Assembly (NCBI GenBank): GCA_025966435.1
Contig: JAICRQ010000283.1
Location: forward strand, 1-5,130
Direction of reading: 5' to 3'
DNA from: Anaerolineales bacterium
Lineage (GTDB): Bacteria > Chloroflexota > Anaerolineae > Anaerolineales > Villigracilaceae
Length of the DNA stretch: 5,130 nucleotides
Below, piece by piece: positions 1 to 5,130 of this stretch (position 1 is its first letter; every line of letters begins with the position of its first letter). Both the position numbers and the translations under genes were made by a program. The notes below the pieces were generated by a model. That model saw only the letters and a program-made list of their open reading frames with translations, had not been told where the DNA came from and did not search any database.

Positions 1-9
1 TCGTTGCAC

Positions 10-45
10 ATGTCTACCAAAACTGTCTACAAAGACCTCAAATAA
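10..45 (+). repeat. Left copy of the ligA 5'-end direct repeat
   Basis: The 36 bases from this ATG match the first twelve codons of ligA at 4713-4748 at 29 of 36 positions (28 of the first 33). They translate as MSTKTVYKDLK followed by a TAA stop, against MATKTRYEDLKQ in LigA. The bases just upstream also share TT-CAC before the ATG. That level of identity over 33 bases in the same start-codon register is very unlikely by chance. Both copies point the same way and bracket the complete minus-strand signalling cassette. Confidence 0.7.
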
Positions 46-156
46 ATCGAGGCGAAACATTTCTATGCGCGAGAACGAGCCGGGATGGAGGTTACCCAAC
101 GATTTGATGATTTCGAAGAATCGATTACCTATGCTGAAAGCTTGGATAAAAAGTGA
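10..156 (+). pseudogene. Short broken reading frame with ligA-like start
   Basis: The frame starting at ATG 10 gives MSTKTVYKDLK, meets TAA at 43-45, then stays open for another 36 codons to TGA at 154-156. The second part is polar and protein-like, with HFYARERAG followed by an acidic stretch containing RFDDFEES and YAESLDKK. The first eleven residues resemble the LigA N-terminus. Beyond that there is only a faint echo of LigA: an H-x-Y followed some 13 residues later by F-D, where LigA has HNY and EFD 15 apart. It is either a decayed ligA N-terminal fragment or an unrelated small gene with a nonsense mutation. An internal ATG at 85 could in principle give 23 residues. I do not recognise the second part as a known family. 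Confidence 0.3.
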
Positions 157-363
157 GACGAGCGCAGTATGAAGCGGGTGGTAGGATCACTAAAATCGAT
201 AATTTGAATCCTGTGAAAGATTGGGGCTTTATGGTGGCTAATCCTTGACTCACCCCCTGCTAGTGAAGGATAGATCGCTCTGATTACAGACAATGGAGAT
301 TTTGGTAATCGGCGATACGCGTTCTAATCGTTCTTGAAAGTGTAAAAGAAAGCGACCCAAAGA

Positions 364-852
364 TTAACCTGAAGGAGATGTAATGTCTGTCTTTTCCAGG
401 CGTATATTCTGAGATGATCCGGCGGGTTTCCCCAGCTCATCCATAACGCGCGACACATGTTCTGTTGTCCCCCTGGCCTCTTTGCCTTCGATCAGGTTCT
501 TGATCAATTGCACCAGGAAGGATGGCTCGAAGGGCTTGTGGATGTAACCCCCTCCAAGCTGCCGCACCCCCTCCTCGAGCGCATCCGTTCCATAAGCGGT
601 GATTAGAACAAGGATCATTTCAGGATGATCTTGCCTGATCCTATTAAGGAACTCGAGACCCGACATGCCTGGCATATTGAAGTCGCTGACGACCACGTCA
701 AATTCTTGTATTGCAAGCATTGAAAGCGCTTCAGAGCTGCTTAGACAAAGAGCTACCGAACTCGCTTCTCCCAGGGCTTTGTGGAGCCCGTAGGAAAGGG
801 TAGTCACAAGATTTCGATCATCGTCGACCAGCAGGATATTCAATCTGCTCAT
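364..852 (-). CDS. Receiver-only response regulator (CheY-like, C-terminal tail)
   Basis: A single phosphoacceptor receiver domain spans about residues 4-122 of 162. The acidic pocket is the DDD at 10-12, the phosphoacceptor is Asp57 in SDFNMPGMSG, the switch threonine is Thr85 in LITAYG, and the conserved lysine is Lys106 in HKPFEP. No DNA-binding, enzymatic or other output domain follows. The last 40 or so residues are a polar tail rich in S, T, E and G with no recognisable fold. It is the third gene of the minus-strand cassette, 123 bases after the OmpR-type regulator. The likely role is a cytoplasmic partner of the upstream kinase: phosphate sink, relay intermediate or regulator acting by protein contact. 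The start is fixed because the receiver's first beta strand begins at residue 4 and an in-frame stop lies upstream (895-897) with no other ATG. The SD-like GGGAGG is unusually far away, 15 bases upstream. The family call is firm; the partner is inferred. Confidence 0.93.
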   Translation of the reverse strand: MSRLNILLVDDDRNLVTTLSYGLHKALGEASSVALCLSSSEALSMLAIQEFDVVVSDFNMPGMSGLEFLNRIRQDHPEMILVLITAYGTDALEEGVRQLGGGYIHKPFEPSFLVQLIKNLIEGKEARGTTEHVSRVMDELGKPAGSSQNIRLEKTDITSPSG

Positions 853-867
853 ATATGTCTTGGGTGT

Positions 868-873
868 CCTCCC
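868..873 (-). promoter_or_regulatory. Distant Shine-Dalgarno-like site of the receiver-only gene
   Basis: Read on the minus strand this is GGGAGG, ending 15 bases before the ATG at 852. That is longer than the usual 5-9 bases, so initiation may be weak or use another contact. No alternative in-frame start sits at a better distance. Confidence 0.45.
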
Positions 874-914
874 TATTCGCTTTATGTCGCCGGATCACGC
901 TCTCAGTTTAACGA

Positions 915-955
915 ACAAATTCCTGAAAACCATGAGGGTTTTCGAGGAACTTTGT
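915..955 (-). repeat. Long imperfect hairpin between the two regulator genes
   Basis: The arms pair as ACAAA, TTCCT and GAAAACC (915-931) against GGTTTTC, AGGAA and TTTGT (937-955). This gives 17 base pairs around a 5-base loop (932-936) with single bulges at 944 and 950. It lies wholly between the OmpR-type regulator and the receiver-only gene. On the minus strand it is followed by a moderately U-rich stretch but not a run of U, so it is not a clean intrinsic terminator. It may attenuate read-through, act as an mRNA-processing or stabilising element, or be a small dispersed palindrome. Confidence 0.6.
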
Positions 956-956
956 G

Positions 957-977
957 GAAACATCCATGATGGATTTC
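957..977 (-). repeat. Small hairpin at the stop codon of the OmpR-type regulator
   Basis: ATCCA (962-966) and TGGAT (970-974) pair around a TGA triloop. Outer GAA (957-959) and TTC (975-977) pairs extend the stem past a two-base bulge. The element overlaps the TGA stop (976-978) and lies next to the larger 915-955 hairpin, so the mRNA would carry two stems in tandem immediately after this gene. Confidence 0.4.
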
Positions 978-1779
978 AAAGTGCCAGACGATACCCTGTG
1001 CCTCGCACATTCAGAATATATTGGGGCCGCCCGGGATCCACCTCAATGACCTTCCGCAATTCGTGGATTCTCCAGCGTGCCAGGTCTCGAGCCTCTGTAA
1101 GATCTGCATCATATCCCTGGGATTCTTTCACGAGGGTTTTATAGGCAACCGCTTTTGGAGCGTGGCGAAGTAATGTGGCAAGGTAATCAAAATAGATTCC
1201 CGCCACCGGAATGTACTCGCCATGCAACGTAGCATGACGCGCGTGCAAATCCAGCTCGAAGGAGCCTCTTTTCAGAAAACGGGCGGGGTTGGCAGAAGCC
1301 TCAGCAGGTGTGCTGGTTGGCGTCATATCCTCACCATCGATCCTCTGTAACTCAGCCAGGAGGGCTTGAATCTCGCCCACGATTTCGTTCTTGCGAGCAG
1401 GCTGTTCACGTTCCGCTAAAACTTCCTTCACGCGAGCGAGAATCAGGACAGGCTCCACAGGCTTGATCAGATAATCTCGCGCGCCCAGCCGGATGGCCTG
1501 AATCGCCGTCTCCAGTGCGGCGTGCGCCGTAAGGATAAGAACGGGCATGTGTGGAAATCGTTTATGTACTTTCACAAGTAAATCAATCCCGCTCATTCCC
1601 GGCAAGCTCAAATCGAGGAACATGAGGTCATATTCTTGTACCTGCAGATACCAGAGCGCATCCTCTGCGCTGGCTGCGGTTGTCACATGGTAATTCTCCT
1701 TCTGGAGGATAAGCGACAGACTCAGCCGTAAGGGATCTTCATCGTCTACGATCAGGATGGAAGGTCCCGGCGGCGTCAT
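976..1779 (-). CDS. OmpR/PhoB-family DNA-binding response regulator
   Basis: The 267-residue protein has a receiver domain at about 6-122 and a winged-helix DNA-binding domain at about 171-267. Receiver residues are Asp12/Asp13, phosphoacceptor Asp56 in FLDLSLPGMSG, Thr84 in LTAHA and Lys106 in LIKPVEP. The C-terminal domain shows the expected recognition-helix region (ARDLARWRIHELRKVIE, 230-246) and the terminal beta-wing YILNVRGTGYRL (254-265). The linker of about 50 residues is longer than usual in OmpR proteins and contains a T/P/A-rich stretch (152-166). Its ATG overlaps the kinase stop as ATGA, which indicates translational coupling and a cognate pair with the kinase. A strong AGGAGG lies 4 bases upstream, inside the kinase gene. 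It would bind promoters after phosphorylation; target genes cannot be told from this window. Family assignment is secure. Confidence 0.96.
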   Translation of the reverse strand: MTPPGPSILIVDDEDPLRLSLSLILQKENYHVTTAASAEDALWYLQVQEYDLMFLDLSLPGMSGIDLLVKVHKRFPHMPVLILTAHAALETAIQAIRLGARDYLIKPVEPVLILARVKEVLAEREQPARKNEIVGEIQALLAELQRIDGEDMTPTSTPAEASANPARFLKRGSFELDLHARHATLHGEYIPVAGIYFDYLATLLRHAPKAVAYKTLVKESQGYDADLTEARDLARWRIHELRKVIEVDPGRPQYILNVRGTGYRLAL

Positions 1780-4508
1780 GGCACCTCCTCACCTTTCATG
1801 TCTGGCACGAGCGGTAGCCAGACTGTAAACGTCACGCCTTTGCCGGGCGTACTTTCCACGAGGATCTCGCCTTGATGCTGCCGGATGATTTCGTAACTGA
1901 TGGACAACCCCAGCCCGGTCCCGTTCTTCTTTGTAGTAAAAAATGGATCAAAAATAAGAGGCAAAGCCTCATCAGGAATGGGCGGACCCGTATTGTGAAA
2001 ATCGATGCCTACGCGGCGCCCATCGAGGCTGGTATGCAGGTTCACCGTAAGCTTGCCCTGTTTGTCTCCTTCCATTGCCTCTATGGCGTTCAGGCAAAGG
2101 TTGAGGAAAACCTGTTTTAGATTGTTGCGAACAGCCCAAGCCACGTAAGGCTGGAGGTCATCCTTCTGGCACCATTCCACCTGATTTATTTTCAACTGGG
2201 GAGAAACCAGGTCGTGGATTTCGGTAAGAAATGCCAGCAGATTCACATGCTCTCGTGCCTGGGATCCGGCGGCGTATGTCCCGCGTAATTGGGATACCAG
2301 GTCAGAGATGCGATTGGCTTCTGTCGAAGCCATCTTCAAGTAATCTACAGCCGGGCTGCCCGGAATGATTTGATCTTCCAACAGATAAAAAGTGTTCTTG
2401 ACCGTCTGGATGGGATTGTTGATCTCATGCGCAATCACGGATACCATTTTTCCAAGGGCAGCCAGCTTATCCGCCTGAACCAGCTGGCTTCGCATCGCTT
2501 GCTCTTTTTCCAGGCCTTTTTTCAACTCATCAAGAAGGCGCGCATTCTGGATGGCGACCGAAGCATGATGTGCGAGGGATTCCAGCCTGATGATATGCTT
2601 TTCCTCAAAGAAATATGGCTCGCTGTGGCTGGCATGCAAAAAGCCAATGGTTTCATCACCGATCACCAGGGGAATGCTAATACAGGAGCGTACCCATTCC
2701 GCGCCTTTAACATCCTGCCACCTGGTCTCCTTGGCTGTGTCAGCAACGTAGAGGCTTTTGCGAGTCATAGACATTTGGTGGAATGTGGGCCAAGACATTG
2801 GAAAGCGGAAATCGAGCAGACTCTGTTCGATCTTTTCAAGCCCCTGATAACCGATGCGGCGGACGATGCGGGCATACTCCCCTTCCACGAACATGATGTT
2901 TAGCGCCCGCGCAGGGACGAGCTTATGCGCCTGCAAAAGGATTCGATCCAGGATGGCATTAAGGTCAAGACTTTCATTCAGCGCTATAGACGTTTCTATT
3001 AATGTCGTGAGGAACGCGTTACTTTCCTGGAGTTGGCTGGTGCGCTCGAGGACGCGGCGTTCCAGTTCGGCATTCATCTGTTTGATGCGCTCTTCCGCCT
3101 GCTTTCGTTCAGTGATATCGCGCAGGGCACCTTCCGTGGCTACTCCCTGTCCATTCGCGTCAAAGATAATGTGTGACGTAATGGAAGTCCAGGTTGTGCT
3201 TCCATCCTTCCGCCGCAGAAGCGCTTCAAAATCGTTCACCGAGCCATTTTCGAGCATTTGTGCATCCAACGCGGCATACTGCTCCGGATAGACAAAAAAG
3301 TCGGTTACGCTGCGCCCAAGGAGCTCTTCTGGCAAATAGCCGGACCGTCGTTGGACGGAAGGGCTAACGGATGTGAGATGGCCCTGATTGTCCGTCTCGT
3401 AGATCACATCTGCCACGTTCTCGTAGATGTTGCGGTATCTTTCTTCGCTACGGCGCAACGCCTCCTCGGTTTGTCTTTTTTCAGTTATATCGCGTACGGT
3501 TACGACTCGTGCGAGCAGGCGATTTCGACTGTCGACCAGAGGTGACATACGCAGCTCAAGCCACGTTTGCAATTCACCCTCGCCAAGACCGATTTCATCT
3601 TGCGCCTCCAGTGTATGCTCGTATCGCTCTACTAGATGAGGCCAGGCACGAAATAGATCTTTCGATTTTTGACCGATTGCCTGCACAGCCGATATACCGA
3701 GGGCCTTTTGCAAGGCAGGGTTGATATCCACAATGTTTCCCTGTGTATCCAGCACGATCATCCCATCGGGCATCTTTTCCACAACAAGATCGCGCGCTAC
3801 AGGTGCAAGGTTACCCAATTTCAGTGTAATGATAGCCAGCGCAAATAGAGCTACACTAGATGTAAAAGCAAACGGGGTAATATCCAAATGCGGAATGGGA
3901 GATAATTCCAGTACATAAAGGATATTTCCAACCCAGGGTATAAATACCGCAATCAGCAGGATAATATCTTGTCTGCGAAACAGTCCCTTCCTTCTGTTGA
4001 AGGAGTGAAGAATAAAGATCGTGCCCACACCGAGGAGAACATAGGAATAGGCCACGTACGCCCAGAACCAAAGCCCATGTGTGAACTCGAGTGCAGAAAA
4101 TGTATTGCCGGCGGGAATATGAACATGGCTCCAGATCAAATCATGCAGCTCATTTGTAAACGCAAGCAGAAGCGTGATCAGCGGGATAATCGATAATAGG
4201 ATCACTGTGCCGCGCGTGATGCGGGTGCCCGGAGCGGAAAATGCAGAAGCGAATAGTACCCATAAAAGCGGTATTGCACTAATACCGATATACTGAATTT
4301 TGGCCCAGAATATCTTGGTCGGCAGATCGGGGCTGGCAATCTCCAGTGCATATCCAAATGACCATTCTCCGCATGCAAGGGCGAGCAGGGCAAGTGGCAT
4401 GGCTCCACTAGCGAACGCGCGTCGCTGCCAGACGTAGTCTGCGACAAGTCCGGCAATAAAGAAACAGATCAGGAGAGAAAAAATATAAGGTGAGGACTCG
4501 AATTGCAC
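1776..4508 (-). CDS. 7TM-PAS-PAS-GAF sensor histidine kinase
   Basis: This 910-residue membrane sensor kinase begins with about seven hydrophobic segments (near 8-26, 34-50, 68-91, 99-118, 143-168, 179-200, 211-231), matching the N-terminal 7TM region of histidine kinases. Next come PAS 1 (about 240-345, ending VRDITEKRQ), PAS 2 (353-468, ending LRDITERKQ), a coiled coil (466-498), a GAF domain (about 510-657) and a second helical linker. The HisKA domain carries the phosphoacceptor His694 in IAHEINNP. The HATPase domain has the N box with Asn807 (LNLCLNAIEAM), the F box FDPFFTTK (853-860) and the G2 box NGTGLGLS (862-869). The G1 box reads NTGPPIP (839-845), with Asn where many kinases have Asp; this is a known variant in active families. 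The start is GTG at 4508, with GGAAGA 8 bases upstream and an in-frame stop at 4551-4553. It is the first gene of the cassette and would phosphorylate the regulator it overlaps. The stimulus is unknown; PAS and GAF suggest redox, light or small-ligand input as well as a membrane signal. Confidence 0.96.
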   Translation of the reverse strand: MQFESSPYIFSLLICFFIAGLVADYVWQRRAFASGAMPLALLALACGEWSFGYALEIASPDLPTKIFWAKIQYIGISAIPLLWVLFASAFSAPGTRITRGTVILLSIIPLITLLLAFTNELHDLIWSHVHIPAGNTFSALEFTHGLWFWAYVAYSYVLLGVGTIFILHSFNRRKGLFRRQDIILLIAVFIPWVGNILYVLELSPIPHLDITPFAFTSSVALFALAIITLKLGNLAPVARDLVVEKMPDGMIVLDTQGNIVDINPALQKALGISAVQAIGQKSKDLFRAWPHLVERYEHTLEAQDEIGLGEGELQTWLELRMSPLVDSRNRLLARVVTVRDITEKRQTEEALRRSEERYRNIYENVADVIYETDNQGHLTSVSPSVQRRSGYLPEELLGRSVTDFFVYPEQYAALDAQMLENGSVNDFEALLRRKDGSTTWTSITSHIIFDANGQGVATEGALRDITERKQAEERIKQMNAELERRVLERTSQLQESNAFLTTLIETSIALNESLDLNAILDRILLQAHKLVPARALNIMFVEGEYARIVRRIGYQGLEKIEQSLLDFRFPMSWPTFHQMSMTRKSLYVADTAKETRWQDVKGAEWVRSCISIPLVIGDETIGFLHASHSEPYFFEEKHIIRLESLAHHASVAIQNARLLDELKKGLEKEQAMRSQLVQADKLAALGKMVSVIAHEINNPIQTVKNTFYLLEDQIIPGSPAVDYLKMASTEANRISDLVSQLRGTYAAGSQAREHVNLLAFLTEIHDLVSPQLKINQVEWCQKDDLQPYVAWAVRNNLKQVFLNLCLNAIEAMEGDKQGKLTVNLHTSLDGRRVGIDFHNTGPPIPDEALPLIFDPFFTTKKNGTGLGLSISYEIIRQHQGEILVESTPGKGVTFTVWLPLVPDMKGEEVP
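1784..1789 (-). promoter_or_regulatory. Ribosome binding site of the OmpR-type regulator
   Basis: Read on the minus strand this is AGGAGG, 4 bases before the ATG at 1779, and extends to AGGAGGTG. It sits within the last codons of the kinase and fixes the regulator start at the ATGA overlap. Confidence 0.8.
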
Positions 4509-4515
4509 TGGGCGA

Positions 4516-4521
4516 TCTTCC
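4516..4521 (-). promoter_or_regulatory. Ribosome binding site deciding the GTG start of the kinase
   Basis: GGAAGA on the minus strand lies about 8 bases before the GTG at 4508. No ATG exists in frame between this point and the upstream stop at 4551-4553, so the GTG is the best start and the first hydrophobic helix begins a few residues later. Confidence 0.6.
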
Positions 4522-4579
4522 GTGCGGACCTGATATAGAATAATCCTGAATTAATTGGTGGAGGTTTTTATTGGTTAAC

Positions 4580-4608
4580 ATTATACAACTCAAAAATAGT
4601 AGATTGAA
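4580..4608 (-). promoter_or_regulatory. Candidate promoter of the signalling cassette
   Basis: The minus strand has a perfect TATAAT at 4580-4585 and, 17 bases upstream, TTCAAT at 4603-4608, which matches TTGACA at three positions only. The predicted transcript would start near 4573 and have a leader of about 65 bases before the GTG. The -10 element is good and the -35 weak, which would suit an activated promoter. Confidence 0.45.
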
Positions 4609-4612
4609 TAAA

Positions 4613-4630
4613 TGTTTCTCAGATGAAACA
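4613..4630. promoter_or_regulatory. 18-bp dyad, candidate operator
   Basis: TGTTTCTCAGATGAAACA is a perfect inverted repeat of 6-base arms around a 6-base centre. Its centre is about 49 bases upstream of the predicted kinase start of transcription, just behind the weak -35, and about 90 bases upstream of the ligA start. The position suits an activator or autoregulatory site. OmpR-type regulators more often bind direct repeats, so the binder is open. Confidence 0.35.
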
Positions 4631-4678
4631 AAGCTAAAGCGAGGAGTTGTCGAAATCAAATCTGCATTTCGGGCAAGT

Positions 4679-4706
4679 ATGGCACTCTGTTTGATTCGAC
4701 TATAAT
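4679..4706 (+). promoter_or_regulatory. Candidate ligA promoter giving a leaderless mRNA
   Basis: A perfect TATAAT at 4701-4706 ends 6 bases before the ligA ATG at 4713. ATGGCA at 4679-4684 matches TTGACA at four of six positions with a 16-base spacer. Transcription would begin at or next to the A of the ATG. No Shine-Dalgarno sequence precedes the ATG, which agrees with leaderless translation. Confidence 0.5.
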
Positions 4707-4712
4707 TTACAC

Positions 4713-4748
4713 ATGGCTACCAAAACTCGATACGAAGACCTCAAACAG
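4713..4748 (+). repeat. Right copy of the ligA 5'-end direct repeat
   Basis: These are the first twelve codons of the intact ligA and match 10-45 at 29 of 36 bases in the same orientation. Because this copy leads into a full ligase reading frame, it is the functional one. Confidence 0.7.
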
Positions 4749-5130
4749 CAAATTCACGAACACAATTATCGCTATCACGTGCTGGATGCGCCGATCGTCA
4801 GCGACCTGGAGTTTGACCGACTACTGAATGAGCTCAAGCAGATCGAAGCCGAGCATCCGGATTGGATCACGCCCGATTCGCCCACCCTGCGCGCCGGTGC
4901 CAAGCCTGCCGACCGTTTCATCAAGGTTCAGCACCCGGCTCCGATTCTCTCGCTGGGGAATGCCTTCGGCGCGGACGATGCGCGTGGCTGGTTCGAACGC
5001 GTCAGCCGCATCGACGATCGCGTGGAGCGCGCCAAATTTGTGGTCGAGCCGAAGATCGATGGCTTGTCGGTTGTCCTGCATTACCACGATGGAATCTTTG
5101 TGCAGGGCGCTACACGCGGGAATGGAGAAA
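4713..5130 (+). CDS. ligA: NAD+-dependent DNA ligase LigA, N-terminal part
   Basis: LigA seals nicks in DNA during replication and repair, using NAD+ to adenylate an active-site lysine. The 139 codons seen cover domain Ia, which binds the nicotinamide half of NAD+ (HNYRYHVLDAPIVSDLEFD, 17-35, close to the family consensus), and the start of the adenylation domain. The latter has the HPAPILSLGNAF motif (74-85), the nucleotidyl lysine Lys114 in EPKIDGLS and TRGNG at 134-138. TRGNG stands where most members have TRGDG. Family members are about 650-700 residues, so roughly four fifths lie beyond the window edge, including the OB fold, zinc finger, HhH and BRCT domains. The ATG start fits the usual N-terminus; there is no Shine-Dalgarno site, but a TATAAT lies 6 bases upstream. 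It is divergent from the kinase cassette and functionally unrelated to it as far as can be seen. Confidence 0.96.
   Translation, partial: MATKTRYEDLKQQIHEHNYRYHVLDAPIVSDLEFDRLLNELKQIEAEHPDWITPDSPTLRAGAKPADRFIKVQHPAPILSLGNAFGADDARGWFERVSRIDDRVERAKFVVEPKIDGLSVVLHYHDGIFVQGATRGNGE

Larger units (their letters stand above)
1..363. other. Decayed, gene-poor region left of the signalling cassette
   Basis: No intact reading frame of credible length is visible on either strand. The plus frame that begins with the ligA-like ATG at 10 is broken by stops at 43, 154, 205, 271 and 325, yet stretches between the stops look protein-like, as expected for a degraded gene or genes. There is no tRNA-like cloverleaf and no transposase motif. 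No strong U-tailed hairpin marks the end of the minus-strand operon that stops at 364. The only inverted repeats seen, such as GATTAC at 282-287 with GTAATC at 305-310, are short with long loops and not convincing terminators. Best read as an old rearrangement scar or pseudogene remnants. Confidence 0.55.

Noticed and set aside
282..310. GATTAC...GTAATC inverted repeat as a terminator for the minus-strand operon
   Set aside because: Six-base arms with an 17-base loop and no U run; too weak to call a terminator.
373..412. AGGAG with ATG at 383 on the plus strand, giving a 9-residue peptide
   Set aside because: The frame closes after nine codons inside the 3' end of the receiver-only gene. It could be the start of a truncated gene but nothing downstream supports that.
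781..1144. Two overlapping plus-strand frames of 62 and 94 codons
   Set aside because: They run antisense to the two response regulators and across the intergenic hairpin; no homology-like motifs are seen.
2289..2903. 204-codon open frame on the plus strand
   Set aside because: It lies fully antisense to the GAF and HisKA parts of the kinase, where the minus-strand frame shows conserved domain motifs. Its translation shows no recognisable domain and no good ribosome binding site was seen.
2854..3291. 145-codon open frame on the plus strand
   Set aside because: Antisense to the PAS 2-GAF region of the kinase; its Arg/Ser-rich composition is typical of a shadow frame.
4202..4659. Minus-strand frames of 84 and 83 codons
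   Set aside because: They overlap the kinase N-terminus in other frames, where the kinase's transmembrane segments and start site give a better explanation.
4571..4705. TTG-initiated 44-codon plus-strand frame preceded by GGTGGAGG at 4557-4564
   Set aside because: The spacing is good, but the product has no recognisable features. The frame ends inside the ligA TATAAT and overlaps the cassette promoter, so it is more likely chance in an AT-rich promoter region.

Overview
The window looks like a chromosomal segment of a Chloroflexota bacterium, probably of the Anaerolineae. This is an inference from the style of the sensor kinase (an N-terminal 7TM histidine-kinase domain followed by PAS and GAF domains) and of the LigA N-terminus, not from a marker gene. 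No rRNA, tRNA, CRISPR array or insertion sequence is visible.

Layout: positions 1-363 carry no intact gene and look decayed. They begin with a short, diverged copy of the first twelve codons of ligA. Positions 364-4508 hold a minus-strand signalling cassette, transcribed right to left: a 910-residue membrane-associated hybrid-sensing histidine kinase (7TM-PAS-PAS-GAF-HisKA-HATPase), an OmpR/PhoB-type response regulator whose ATG overlaps the kinase stop by 4 bases, and, after a 123-base gap with two inverted repeats, a receiver-only response regulator. Positions 4509-4712 are an AT-rich divergent intergenic region with a plausible promoter on each strand and an 18-bp dyad. Positions 4713-5130 are the 5' part of ligA (NAD+-dependent DNA ligase) on the plus strand, cut off by the window edge just after the nucleotidyl-lysine motif.

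How the genes work together: the kinase would sense an input through its membrane domain and the PAS/GAF domains, autophosphorylate on His694 and pass phosphate to Asp56 of the OmpR-type regulator and possibly to Asp57 of the receiver-only protein. One sensor would then have a transcriptional output plus a second, non-DNA-binding branch (phosphate sink, relay intermediate or protein-interaction output). The ligand and target genes cannot be read from the sequence.

The most unusual points are the direct repeat of the ligA start on both sides of the whole signalling cassette, the apparent leaderless start of ligA with a TATAAT 6 bases before its ATG, and the long imperfect hairpin between the two regulator genes. 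I see no clear evidence of a wholly new biological system; the protein-coding content belongs to known families.
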